From the NCBI RefSeq assembly GCF_026001925.1, contig NZ_AP021869.1, positions 2,170,001 to 2,234,000 of the forward strand: a DNA stretch of 64,000 nt, in the 5' to 3' direction. Below the pieces are notes generated by a model. It saw only the letters and a list, made by a program, of their open reading frames with translations. It was not told the origin of the DNA and ran no database searches. Below are positions 20,100-28,915 of the stretch, piece by piece (position 1 is the stretch's first letter; the number at the start of each line of letters is the position of its first letter). Made by a program: the position numbers and the translations under genes. This stretch comes from Vibrio gangliei. GTDB taxonomy: Bacteria > Pseudomonadota > Gammaproteobacteria > Enterobacterales > Vibrionaceae.

Positions 20100-20203
20100 G
20101 AAGCTCGGAAGCTCGGAAGCTCGGAAGCTCGGAAGCTCGGAAGCTCGGAAGCTCGGAAGCTCGGAAGCTCGGAAGCTCGGAAGCTCGGAAGCTCGGAAGC
20201 TCG
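20100..20203. repeat. Perfect 8-bp tandem repeat, 13 copies of GAAGCTCG
   Basis: Thirteen uninterrupted copies of GAAGCTCG fill 104 bp, starting one base after the chiS stop codon. No unit differs from another, which points to recent expansion by slipped-strand replication. The open frame that can be read through it (8-residue period) has no start context or family and is not a gene. Confidence 0.97.
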
Positions 20204-20229
20204 ATTTTTCATACTGCTATTAAACTTTC

Positions 20230-20260
20230 AAGCCCATAATGTGATTTATGGGCTTTATTT
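20230..20260 (+). terminator. Intrinsic terminator of chiS
   Basis: Perfect 10-bp stem AAGCCCATAA (20230-20239) / TTATGGGCTT (20246-20255) followed by a T-rich tail, beyond the tandem repeat. It makes chiS a separate transcription unit from the downstream locus. Confidence 0.85.
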
Positions 20261-20965
20261 TACTCACTTCCACTCTTTTGCTTTACCAATCACATATCCC
20301 GACCACTGACTCTAACCACATCCCTGAAACACACAGTCAAGACGCTAACGAGTGCCACACCACTCACTACAACCGAGCTATTTACATCCTAACTATTTAG
20401 AACCTAACTATAAAAACCGCTTTAATAAGGATTAATGACTGCCTACACAGTTAAAGACTCATGAAGGTAATGACCGCGTATCATGAGCCTAGTGACACCT
20501 CAGTTATATAGGAATAGGCTCAATTAGAGAGTAAAACCACTTATTTTCCAACATTAATTAACTTCATTTTCAGTCTAAATCATTGTCTGAATTTCGTGCA
20601 AACTCACCGATGAAAAACCAATAACCGTATTAATTTACTGGTAATGCGAAGCCACTCACAACAAATTGGCAATATTATTTTCGCTAAGGAAATAAAGGTT
20701 AATTCAAAGAAGTGATCTTCATCACCCGTAAAAGAAAACCAATAAAAAGCACCAAAAGTAAAGAACAAAAAAGATAGTAAACACTTACAAACAAAGAAAA
20801 TCAAAAAAACTTTTGAGAAGAAGATCACAACGGAATAGAGTTCACTTTTTAAACGATCAGAGTTTTTTTTTTACGATTTTAACGTCTAATACCGCTGTTT
20901 TAACGTTTTTAACGAGAATTGAAATTGACGATTTCAACGACAAGGTGTTTTCTTACTACTGCCGA
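20261..20965. other. Long regulatory region upstream of the chitooligosaccharide locus
   Basis: About 700 bp without a credible gene. It includes a small inverted repeat CTCATGA/TCATGAG at about 20458-20487, a CRP-like site at 20711-20726, an A-rich stretch, and a T-tract near 20863. Its size fits a locus with several inputs (ChiS, CRP and possibly others), but I cannot place ChiS operators by eye. Confidence 0.5.
20711..20726 (+). promoter_or_regulatory. Candidate CRP site upstream of the chitooligosaccharide locus
   Basis: AGTGA-TCTTCA-TCACC keeps the GTGA-N6-TCAC core of the CRP consensus and lies about 390 bp before the binding-protein gene. The central TTCATCAC matches the candidate site before chiS. 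Catabolite control of chitobiose uptake is known in V. cholerae; this particular site is an inference. Confidence 0.45.
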
Positions 20966-21043
20966 GGCCTACAGGCCACTCGACATCACCAACTCAGTGT
21001 TTGAGCATCACACTGAAAATCAGTTGGCATGGCGAGGTAGGTC
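20966..21043 (+). promoter_or_regulatory. Long imperfect hairpin in the 5' leader of the binding-protein gene
   Basis: Nested pairings can be drawn: GGCCTAC (20966-20972) with GTAGGTC (21037-21043, one G-U), CTCG (20979-20982) with CGAG (21033-21036), CCAACT (20989-20994) with AGTTGG (21022-21027), and CAGTGT (20995-21000) with ACACTG (21010-21015). A competing small hairpin GGCC-TACA-GGCC (20966-20977) would break the outer stem. There is no T-run, so this is not a simple terminator. It ends about 70 nt before the start codon. Confidence 0.5.
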
Positions 21044-21115
21044 TAAGCGAGTGTTTATCAATTGATGACATTCCTTTTAATTAAGCTAAAACAAAAGCAA
21101 AAGTAAGGAACAGCT

Positions 21116-22798
21116 ATGCTTACCAATATTAAGAAAACAGCAATCGCTGCCGCAGTCCTTTCTGTCGCAGCAACAGGCTTTACTTCTGTCGCTTCGGCTG
21201 CAGAGCGCAGCGAACTGACTGTAGTGCCTGATTTCTACCCTACAATGGTGCGTAACTTTAACCCGTACCTTGGTGCAACCAACTTAAAAACAACCACAGA
21301 CTTTATTTATGAGCCATTGGTTATCTTTAATGAAATGCATGGCAATACGCCGGTAATGCGTCTAGCTAAAGATTTCAAAATGTCTGACGACCTAATGACC
21401 GTAACTTTTGACATCCGTGAAGGTGTGAAATGGTCGGATGGTAAAGCGTTCACAGCAAACGATGTGGTTTACTCATACGAGCTATTGAAAAAATACCCAG
21501 CACTTGACCAATCAGGCATCAACAAGTGGGTAAAAGGTGTTGAGAAAAAAGGCGACTACCAAGTTATCTTCCACCTAACTGAAGCGAACTCAAACGTTCC
21601 TTACGAAATTTCTAAAGTACCTGTCGTTGCTGAACACGTATGGAAAGACGTCAAAGATCCTACGACTTTCACTAACGAAAACCCTGTAGGTACGGGTCCA
21701 TTTACTGAAATCGACACCTTTACTCCACAGCTTTACATTCAGTGCGCTAACCCTAACTACTGGGATGCAGACAACCTAGACGTAGACTGTTTGCGTGTAC
21801 CTCAAATCGCAAACAACGACCAGCTTCTTAGCAAAATCGTTAACTCTGAGCTAGATTGGACTTCTTCTTTCGTACCAGACATCGACAAGACTTACGCATC
21901 AGTTAGCCCTAACCATCACTACTGGTATCCACCAGCAGGTACACAAGCGTTCATGGTAAACTTTGCTGAAAAAGATCCAGCGAAAAAAGAAGCATTAGGT
22001 AACGTAGACTTCCGTCGTGCATTCTCAATGGCGCTTGACCGTCAAACTATTATTGACATCGCGTTCTATGGTGCAGGTACACCGAATGATTTCGCATCAG
22101 GCCTAGGCTACACATTTGAAGCTTGGTCAGATGAGAAAATTCACGACAAATACAAAGGCTACAACACATACAACGTGGAAGGCTCAAAAGCATTACTGAA
22201 AAAAGCCGGTTTCGTTGATAAAGACGGTGACGGATTCGTCGAAACGCCATCAGGCAAATCTTTCGAGCTATTAATTCAATCACCAAACGGTTGGACTGAC
22301 TTTAACAACACAGTACAACTTGCGGTTGAACAGCTTCAAGATGTGGGTATTAAAGCGAAAGCTCGTACACCTGAATTCGCAGTTTACAACCAAGCGATGC
22401 TAGAAGGTAACTACGATGTAGCTTATACCAACTACTTCCACGGTGCGGATCCATACACTTACTGGAACTCTGCGTACAACTCAGCACTACAAAGTGGTGA
22501 AGGTATGCCTCGTTTCGCAATGCACTTCTTCAAAGACGCTAAGCTAGACAGCCTATTAAACAGCTTCTACAAAACAGCAGACAAGAATGAGCAGCTAAAC
22601 ATTGCACACCAAATTCAGCAAATCATCGCTGAAAACCAAGTGACTATCCCAGTGTTATCTGGTGCGGCTATGTACCAATACAACACTAAGAAATTCACTG
22701 GCTGGTGGAACGAGAAAAATCCAAAAGGTCGTCCACAAATTTGGGCTGGTATTCCTGAGCGTCTACTACACGTACTGGACCTAAAACCAGTTAAGTAA
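21116..22798 (+). CDS. Periplasmic chitooligosaccharide-binding protein (CBP, SBP family 5)
   Basis: A 560-residue family 5 (oligopeptide/dipeptide-type) solute-binding protein. The Sec signal peptide (lysines near the N-terminus, then an Ala-rich core) ends near ASA at about residue 28. The family 5 signature region around EGVKWSDGKAFTANDVVYS is present (quoted in part). As the first gene before an ABC importer and chitobiose enzymes, it matches Vibrio CBP, which binds (GlcNAc)n in the periplasm. It both feeds the importer and, when unliganded, represses ChiS. Codon use looks more biased than in its neighbours, suggesting high expression. The ATG follows GTAAGGAACAGCT. Confidence 0.93.
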   Translation: MLTNIKKTAIAAAVLSVAATGFTSVASAAERSELTVVPDFYPTMVRNFNPYLGATNLKTTTDFIYEPLVIFNEMHGNTPVMRLAKDFKMSDDLMTVTFDIREGVKWSDGKAFTANDVVYSYELLKKYPALDQSGINKWVKGVEKKGDYQVIFHLTEANSNVPYEISKVPVVAEHVWKDVKDPTTFTNENPVGTGPFTEIDTFTPQLYIQCANPNYWDADNLDVDCLRVPQIANNDQLLSKIVNSELDWTSSFVPDIDKTYASVSPNHHYWYPPAGTQAFMVNFAEKDPAKKEALGNVDFRRAFSMALDRQTIIDIAFYGAGTPNDFASGLGYTFEAWSDEKIHDKYKGYNTYNVEGSKALLKKAGFVDKDGDGFVETPSGKSFELLIQSPNGWTDFNNTVQLAVEQLQDVGIKAKARTPEFAVYNQAMLEGNYDVAYTNYFHGADPYTYWNSAYNSALQSGEGMPRFAMHFFKDAKLDSLLNSFYKTADKNEQLNIAHQIQQIIAENQVTIPVLSGAAMYQYNTKKFTGWWNEKNPKGRPQIWAGIPERLLHVLDLKPVK

Positions 22799-22810
22799 CA
22801 CGCTCCACTT

Positions 22811-22945
22811 AGCGGTGCACACATCTTCGATGCTAGCAGTGTACCGCTTTTAAAATCCCCTCCTAGTACAAAAATGTATGGCGCTCGTCGTCAGGGGATT
22901 TCTTTGCCTAATGAACTAGGCTGCCTGCAACCAGAGTCAGGCAAA
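22811..22945 (+). promoter_or_regulatory. Cluster of intercistronic hairpins after the binding-protein gene
   Basis: Four stem-loops can be drawn in the 176-nt gap to the permease gene: AGCGGT/ACCGCT (22811-22848), AAATCCCCT/AGGGGATTT (22853-22901, perfect 9 bp), GCCTA/TAGGC (about 22906-22921), and TGCCTG/CAGGCA just after. T-runs are short. Such structures often protect the highly expressed binding-protein mRNA and lower expression of the downstream permeases. Confidence 0.65.
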
Positions 22946-22974
22946 AAATTCTGGGGAAGTAGAAGGTGTAAGTT

Positions 22975-23961
22975 ATGGGATTCTTCTTAAAACGTTTAGG
23001 TTTTTATTTTATCGCACTCGTGGTGGCGGCCACGATTAACTTTGCGATTCCTCGTGCCATGCCAGGTGACCCAGTCACCATGATGTTTGCACACGCGACA
23101 GTTCAAGTAACGCCTGAGCGTATTGCTGCTATGAAAGAGCTATTAGGCTTTGTTGATGGCGGTATCATTGCTCAATATTGGGCTTACATTAAAAACATTT
23201 TCAGCTGGAACTTAGGGACATCTATCCAGTTCTACCCGCTTTCGGTTGAAAAGCTACTCGGTGGCGCGTTCGGCTGGTCACTATTCTTAGCGGGTACTGC
23301 GGTTATTTTCTCTTTCTCTATTGGTTCTATCCTGGGCATTTTTGCAGCTTGGAAACGCGGCAGTAAATACGATGCTTTTATCTCACCGGGAATGCTGGTA
23401 GTTCAAGCCGTACCTCAAGTGGTTATCGCCATGCTCGCGATGTTTATCTTCGCGGTTGGTTTGCGCTGGTTCCCAACCGGTTACGCCTATACCGCAGGTA
23501 ATATACCTGATTGGACTAGCTGGGCATTTATTAAAGACGTGGCTTATCACGCTGTACTGCCTTTATTCTGTGCTTCTGTTGTTCAAATCGGCGGCTTTTT
23601 AATCAACATGCGTAACAACATGATTAACCTTCTCAATGAAGACTACATCACCATGGCAAAGGGCAAAGGCCTCAGTGAAAACCGTGTCGTGTTCAACTAC
23701 GCAGCTCGTAACGCCATGCTACCAAGTGTGACCGCATTGTCTATGTCATTGGGTATGGCAATTGGTGGTCAGCTGATTGTTGAGATCATTTTTAACTATC
23801 CAGGGCTTGGCACGGTTCTGTTCAATGCCATCAACGCACGTGACTACCAAGTCCTACAAGGTCAGTTGCTTATCATGACACTGTTCATGTTGTTCTTTAA
23901 CTTACTGGCCGACATGTTGTATGTCGTACTTGACCCTCGCCTACGCAAGGGAGGTAAATAA
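22975..23961 (+). CDS. ABC importer permease 1, chitooligosaccharide uptake (DppB-like)
   Basis: A 328-residue inner-membrane permease of the dipeptide/oligopeptide (DppB/OppB) type with about six hydrophobic segments. The cytoplasmic EAA loop is recognisable around AKGKGLSENRVVFNYAARN, which contacts the ATPases (quoted in part). With permease 2 it forms the channel for sugars delivered by the binding protein. AAGGTGTAAGTT precedes the ATG. The next permease starts 2 nt after its stop, so the two are translationally coupled. Confidence 0.92.
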   Translation: MGFFLKRLGFYFIALVVAATINFAIPRAMPGDPVTMMFAHATVQVTPERIAAMKELLGFVDGGIIAQYWAYIKNIFSWNLGTSIQFYPLSVEKLLGGAFGWSLFLAGTAVIFSFSIGSILGIFAAWKRGSKYDAFISPGMLVVQAVPQVVIAMLAMFIFAVGLRWFPTGYAYTAGNIPDWTSWAFIKDVAYHAVLPLFCASVVQIGGFLINMRNNMINLLNEDYITMAKGKGLSENRVVFNYAARNAMLPSVTALSMSLGMAIGGQLIVEIIFNYPGLGTVLFNAINARDYQVLQGQLLIMTLFMLFFNLLADMLYVVLDPRLRKGGK

Positions 23962-23963
23962 TC

Positions 23964-24989
23964 ATGAAAGCTTTAATTAAACTATTGTCTGGTAACCCAA
24001 AAGCCATGATTGGTGTGGTAATTCTAACCCTATTTATTTTAATGGCACTGTTTGCCCCTTTAATTACCAAACATGAACCAGATCGCCGTACTGGTAACCC
24101 ACATGAATACCCAAGTGCAGTAACTCATCTTGCTAAGCAAAACCCGGATGGTTGGGTAGCGCAAAACCTCGCCAATGATCGCCGCACTATGATCATGTCG
24201 AAAAAAGAAGATCATGTGTTAGGCACAACTCGCATGGGTCGTGATGTGTGGTCACAGCTTGCTTACGGTGCTCGAGTCTCACTCGGTGTAGGCTTTGGTG
24301 CAGGCCTTGTGGTGTGTTTTTTAGCCACTGTGATTGGCGTTTCAGCCGGTTATTTTGGTGGTCGTGTCGATGACATTCTCACGGCAGCGATGAACATCAT
24401 GCTGGTTATTCCTCAATACCCACTACTATTCGTACTGGCTGCCTTTATCGGTGAAGCTGGCCCATTAACCATTGCCCTGATTATCGGTTGTACTTCCTGG
24501 GCTTGGGGCGCACGTGTGGTTCGCTCACAAACTCTAGCACTGCGTGAAAAAGAGTTCGTTAAGGCCGCTGAAGTATTAGGTGAATCTTCATTCCGCATCA
24601 TCTTTGTTGAGATTCTGCCAAACCTTATTTCAATTGTCGGTGCAAGTTTCATCGGTTCGGTGATGTACGCCATCATGATGGAAGCCACCATTTCTTTCTT
24701 AGGTCTTGGCGACCCAAGCACCATCAGTTGGGGCATCATGCTCTACAACGTACAAACCTCATCAGCCATCCTAGTTGGTGCATGGTGGGAGCTGATCACC
24801 CCTTGTCTAGCATTAACGACGCTAGCGGTTGGCCTGGCAATGTTGAACTTTGCTGTGGATGAAGTGGCAAACCCTCAATTACGTTCACACAAAGGCATGA
24901 AACGTTGGAAGAAAATTGCCGAGCAAGACAAGAAAGCGCGTGAGCCTGAGTTGCCACCACAAAATGCAGTATGGAGCGGAGATAAATAA
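23964..24989 (+). CDS. ABC importer permease 2, chitooligosaccharide uptake (DppC-like)
   Basis: A 341-residue DppC/OppC-type permease. An N-terminal membrane helix (about 15-35, VILTLFILMALFAPL) is followed by a periplasmic stretch and five more helices. The EAA loop is around KEFVKAAEVLGESSFR. A polar cytoplasmic tail ends the protein. GGGAGG lies just before its ATG, and the gap to permease 1 is 2 nt. It pairs with permease 1 in the importer. Confidence 0.92.
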   Translation: MKALIKLLSGNPKAMIGVVILTLFILMALFAPLITKHEPDRRTGNPHEYPSAVTHLAKQNPDGWVAQNLANDRRTMIMSKKEDHVLGTTRMGRDVWSQLAYGARVSLGVGFGAGLVVCFLATVIGVSAGYFGGRVDDILTAAMNIMLVIPQYPLLFVLAAFIGEAGPLTIALIIGCTSWAWGARVVRSQTLALREKEFVKAAEVLGESSFRIIFVEILPNLISIVGASFIGSVMYAIMMEATISFLGLGDPSTISWGIMLYNVQTSSAILVGAWWELITPCLALTTLAVGLAMLNFAVDEVANPQLRSHKGMKRWKKIAEQDKKAREPELPPQNAVWSGDK

Positions 24990-24991
24990 TT

Positions 24992-25990
24992 ATGAGCACT
25001 ATTCAAAACCAAGAACCGCTGATTTCCATTCGCAATCTCTGTGTTGACTACATTACCGACGCAGGTGATGTAAGAGCGGTAAACAACGTTAGCTTTGATA
25101 TTGCACCAGGCGAAGTCTTTGGTCTCGCCGGTGAGTCGGGTTGTGGTAAGTCCACCGTTGCCTTTTCGCTGATGCGTTTACATAAGCCGCCCGCTTTCAT
25201 TACTGGTGGTGAAGTGATCTTCAACGGTGAGAATATTTTGAAATACAGCGAGCAACGTATTCAAAGTTTCCGTTGGAGTGAGATGTCGATGGTGTTCCAA
25301 AGTGCGATGAACGCTTTGAACCCAGTATTACCAATGGAAGAACAGTTTTGCGATGTGATCATGCGTCACACCAACTTAAACCGTGAGCAAGCGAAAAAAC
25401 GCGCCGAAGGTTTATTGGAAATCGTGGATATTCACCCAGATCGTTTAGGCGACTACCCTCACCAGTTCTCTGGCGGTATACGTCAGCGTTTGGTTATCGC
25501 CATTGCATTAGCGCTGAACCCGAAAATGATCATCATGGATGAGCCAACCACCGCACTGGATGTGGTAGTACAGCGTGAGATTTTACAAAAGATCTACGCA
25601 CTAAAAGAGGAATTTGGATTCTCTATTTTATTCATTACCCATGACTTATCCCTAATGGTCGAGTTTTCGGATCGCATTGGCATCATGTATTCCGGTGAAT
25701 TAATTGAAGTGGCACCGTCGAAAGAAATTTTGGAATCGCCATATCACCCATACACCAAAGGCTTGGGTGCGTCTTTCCCACCTTTAACTGGGCCGAAAAC
25801 AAAACTTACAGGTATTCCGGGTAATCCACTGAACTTACTCGAAATTCCGCAAGGTTGTCGCTTCCAAGCTCGTTGTGAGCGAGTTCATGACACATGTCGT
25901 CAAGTCCCGACGCAACTTCGTCAAATTGAGCCAGGAAGACTATCTAATTGCCATCTATATGGTGAGCCGATAGTCCAAGTAAAAGCGTAA
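24992..25990 (+). CDS. ABC importer ATPase 1 (DppD-like)
   Basis: A 332-residue ATP-binding subunit. Walker A is GESGCGKST, the signature is FSGGIRQR, and Walker B is IIMDEPTTALD followed by the H-loop ITHD. The C-terminal oligopeptide/dipeptide extension holds the Cys cluster (CRFQARCERVHDTC) that in DppD/OppD-type proteins can carry an iron-sulfur centre. It starts 2 nt after permease 2 and works with ATPase 2 as a heterodimer. Confidence 0.93.
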   Translation: MSTIQNQEPLISIRNLCVDYITDAGDVRAVNNVSFDIAPGEVFGLAGESGCGKSTVAFSLMRLHKPPAFITGGEVIFNGENILKYSEQRIQSFRWSEMSMVFQSAMNALNPVLPMEEQFCDVIMRHTNLNREQAKKRAEGLLEIVDIHPDRLGDYPHQFSGGIRQRLVIAIALALNPKMIIMDEPTTALDVVVQREILQKIYALKEEFGFSILFITHDLSLMVEFSDRIGIMYSGELIEVAPSKEILESPYHPYTKGLGASFPPLTGPKTKLTGIPGNPLNLLEIPQGCRFQARCERVHDTCRQVPTQLRQIEPGRLSNCHLYGEPIVQVKA

Positions 25991-26047
25991 TCGGGACTGA
26001 AACCGGCGATATGCCAGATAAGAATTAGGAAAGCTGGAGACATAATT

Positions 26048-27049
26048 ATGAGCTCATCAGACAAATACGGAAAATTACTGATTGAAGGCAAAAATCTCGT
26101 TAAAGATTTCCCTATCACCAGTAATTCATTGAAACAGCCTATGATGCGCGCGATTAATGACGTGTCATTCAAAATGTACAAAAGCCGAGGCTTAGCGGTC
26201 GTAGGGGAATCCGGTTCAGGTAAATCCACCACCGCTAAAATGATCGCCAAAATGTACGCCCCAACTGCCGGTACCATCGAGTACAAAGGCCGTGATATTC
26301 AAGAGATCAAAAAGAAACAAGATCTGATGCACTATCGCGAAGGGGTACAAATGGTATGGCAAGATCCGTTCGGATCGTTAAACCCAACCCATAACATTTT
26401 CCACCACATTGCGCGCCCATTGATCATTCACAACAAAGTGAAAAGCAGCAATAAAAAAGAGCTCGAAGAACGTGTGTATGAATTACTTGAACAAGTGGGC
26501 TTAAACCCTGCTAAAGAAACCGCGCAAAAATTCCCACACCAACTTTCTGGTGGTCAACGTCAACGCGTTAACTTAGCTCGAAATATTGCGGTTGGCGCAG
26601 AAGTGGTTTTGGCCGATGAGCCAACTTCCATGCTGGATGTATCGATTCGTGCGGGTGTGTTGAACTTGATGGAAGAAATGAAGTTCGACAAACAAATGTC
26701 ACTGCTTTACATCACACACGACATCGCCACCGCGCGTTACATCGCAGAAGATCTTTCGGTTATGTATGTTGGCCACATGGTTGAATGGGGTGATACCGAT
26801 GAAATCATTCACGATCCACAGCATCCATATACTCAACTATTGGTTTCTGCGGTACCAGATCCGAAGAAATCTATCCACGAGAAACTAAAAGGTAACAAAG
26901 GGGAAATCCCATTGTGGACACCTGAATCACTCGGTTGCCCATTCGCCGGACGCTGTTTACATGCCACCGATAAGTGCCGTGAAAAAATGCCAGGTGTCAC
27001 TCAACTGGGTGAAAACCACTTCGTTCGCTGTTACCTGTTTGAGCAATAA
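26048..27049 (+). CDS. ABC importer ATPase 2 (DppF-like)
   Basis: A 333-residue ATP-binding subunit with Walker A GESGSGKST, signature LSGGQRQR, Walker B VVLADEPTSMLD and ITHD. The C-terminal extension has the cysteines CPFAGRC and KC. AGCTGGAGACATAATT before the ATG holds the ribosome site. It completes the importer (binding protein, two permeases, two ATPases); the 57-nt gap from ATPase 1 shows no terminator. Confidence 0.93.
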   Translation: MSSSDKYGKLLIEGKNLVKDFPITSNSLKQPMMRAINDVSFKMYKSRGLAVVGESGSGKSTTAKMIAKMYAPTAGTIEYKGRDIQEIKKKQDLMHYREGVQMVWQDPFGSLNPTHNIFHHIARPLIIHNKVKSSNKKELEERVYELLEQVGLNPAKETAQKFPHQLSGGQRQRVNLARNIAVGAEVVLADEPTSMLDVSIRAGVLNLMEEMKFDKQMSLLYITHDIATARYIAEDLSVMYVGHMVEWGDTDEIIHDPQHPYTQLLVSAVPDPKKSIHEKLKGNKGEIPLWTPESLGCPFAGRCLHATDKCREKMPGVTQLGENHFVRCYLFEQ

Positions 27050-27093
27050 ATTATCGGTTTACAAGTAACTTGTTAATTTAACAATCATTCACT

Positions 27094-27128
27094 CCGTCAC
27101 CCATGTGATAAAGGCATGGGTATGACGG
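27094..27128 (+). promoter_or_regulatory. Intercistronic hairpin between importer and hydrolase genes
   Basis: A 12-bp stem made of CCGTCA-CCCATG (27094-27105) and CATGGG-TA-TGACGG (27115-27128) with a 9-nt loop and a 2-nt bulge. There is no T-run, so it probably stabilises or processes the mRNA rather than ending it. Confidence 0.65.
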
Positions 27129-27175
27129 ATTCGTTGAACTTTCTCTGATAATTCAGACAGAGGCTTAGAGCAGAT

Positions 27176-28915
27176 ATGCAAATACTTACTAACCACCTAG
27201 GTTACGCTCGCTTTAGTAGCAAAAATGCCGTCGTACTTGCCTCAACGTTAGAGTTACCCATCACTGTCATGCTAGTGAATATGGAGACACATCAAACCGT
27301 CGCTGAGTTTGATGCTCAGCCTGTTGGCCGTGTCGATAACTGGCATCATGGTGAGTTTTATCAAATTAACTTTTCGTCATGGACTCAAGCTGGAACTTAC
27401 CGTTTGGTCTCTGGCGAGCATCAATCACATCCTTTTAGCATCTGTGAAAATGTACTGATGCAACGTACTTTCTCTGATGTGCTGCATTACTTCAAGTCAC
27501 AACGTTGCGGTGGGATATTTGATCAGCAAGACAAAGCGGTGCCACTCCTCAATAGCGAACAACGCGTTGATGTGCACGGTGGTTGGTACGATGCCTCCGG
27601 TGATGTGAGTAAATATCTAAGCCACCTCTCGTATGCCAATTATCTCAATCCTCAGCAAATTCCAATGGTGGTTTGGAATATGCTCAAAGGTTTATCTCTG
27701 ACTTCTGAACAAGATGACTTTGCCCGTTTTTCTCGCATTCGTTTAATGGAAGAAGCGCTATTTGGTGCTGATTTTTTAATGCGCATGCAAAGCGAGCAAG
27801 GTTTCTTTTACATGACGGTGTTTGATAAGTGGAGCAAAGATATCAAGCAGCGTGAGATCTGTGCCTATGAAACACAACAAGGTCATAAAGGCGAAGATTA
27901 TCAAGCTGGCTTCCGTCAAGGTGGCGGTATTGCCATTGCGGCTTTAGCTCGTACGTCTCAGTTAGAGCAAGGCGGAGAATATCAACCAAGTCAATATTTA
28001 GAGGCCGCAATCAAAGGTTATTGGCATTTAGTCGAACACAACCACCAATATCTTAATGACGGCACACCTAACATTATTGATGAATATTGTGCGCTATTAG
28101 CGGCAACCGAGTTATTTAACGCCACTCAAAATGATGCATTTTTTCAACAAGCGCGAAACTGGGCCAACGCATTAATGGCAAGACAGTGCAGTGACGAGTT
28201 ATACCAACACTTTTGGGCGGCGAATGAAAATGGCTCACGCCCCTATTTTCATGCGGCTGAAGCGGGTTTGCCTGTGATTGCCTTATTGGAATATGTAGCA
28301 ATTGAAGCAGAAGATGCACGTAAACAAACCGCGCTCACCACTATCGAAAATGCGCTCAGATTTGAGTTGGCGATCACTCAAGAAGTGGCGAATCCATTTG
28401 GCTATCCGCGCCAGTACGTTAAAGGCATGGATGAAGATAAGCGTAGCGCCTTTTTTATCGCTCATAACAACGAATCTGGTTATTGGTGGCAAGGTGAAAA
28501 TGCTCGCTTAGGGTCACTGTCTACTATGGCCAATTTAGCCCTGCCACATGTGCAAGATGCAGATTTAAAAGCCGCGCTCAAAAGCTACGCTCAGTCAGCA
28601 TTGGATTGGATTTTAGGCTTAAATCCTTACGACATGTGCATGCTCGATGGCCATGGTTACAACAACCCTGATTACCTACCTGAATTGGGCTTTTTCAACG
28701 CCAAAGGAGGCGTGTGCAATGGCATTACCGCGGGCTTTGAAGATGAGCGAGATATTGCCTTCAATCCACCCGAACAAAAAGATGACATGCTACAAAACTG
28801 GCGCTGGGGCGAGCAATGGATCCCACATGGCGCTTGGTATCTACTTGCGATCATCAGCCAACAGTATGCCGGAGCTGACTCCCAATCTATCGCTCAAAAA
28901 GGAGCCAAACAATGA
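27176..28915 (+). CDS. GH9 exo-beta-D-glucosaminidase-like glycoside hydrolase
   Basis: A 579-residue protein without a signal peptide, so it acts on imported sugar in the cytoplasm. An N-terminal immunoglobulin-like domain (about 1-90) precedes the (alpha/alpha)6 GH9 barrel. The motif GGWYDASGD carries the catalytic Asp pair region, and WWQGENARLGS near residue 440 lies in the C-terminal acid region. Vibrionaceae GH9 proteins in this locus are annotated as endoglucanase-related, but a Photobacterium profundum relative has, to my knowledge, been shown to be an exo-glucosaminidase acting on chitosan oligomers. That fits the glucosamine kinase gene overlapping it by 4 nt. Confidence 0.85.
   Translation: MQILTNHLGYARFSSKNAVVLASTLELPITVMLVNMETHQTVAEFDAQPVGRVDNWHHGEFYQINFSSWTQAGTYRLVSGEHQSHPFSICENVLMQRTFSDVLHYFKSQRCGGIFDQQDKAVPLLNSEQRVDVHGGWYDASGDVSKYLSHLSYANYLNPQQIPMVVWNMLKGLSLTSEQDDFARFSRIRLMEEALFGADFLMRMQSEQGFFYMTVFDKWSKDIKQREICAYETQQGHKGEDYQAGFRQGGGIAIAALARTSQLEQGGEYQPSQYLEAAIKGYWHLVEHNHQYLNDGTPNIIDEYCALLAATELFNATQNDAFFQQARNWANALMARQCSDELYQHFWAANENGSRPYFHAAEAGLPVIALLEYVAIEAEDARKQTALTTIENALRFELAITQEVANPFGYPRQYVKGMDEDKRSAFFIAHNNESGYWWQGENARLGSLSTMANLALPHVQDADLKAALKSYAQSALDWILGLNPYDMCMLDGHGYNNPDYLPELGFFNAKGGVCNGITAGFEDERDIAFNPPEQKDDMLQNWRWGEQWIPHGAWYLLAIISQQYAGADSQSIAQKGAKQ

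Noticed and set aside
20058..20309. Open frame of 83 codons overlapping the end of chiS with an 8-residue period
   Set aside because: It reads through the 13-copy tandem repeat and has no ribosome site; periodicity explains its openness.
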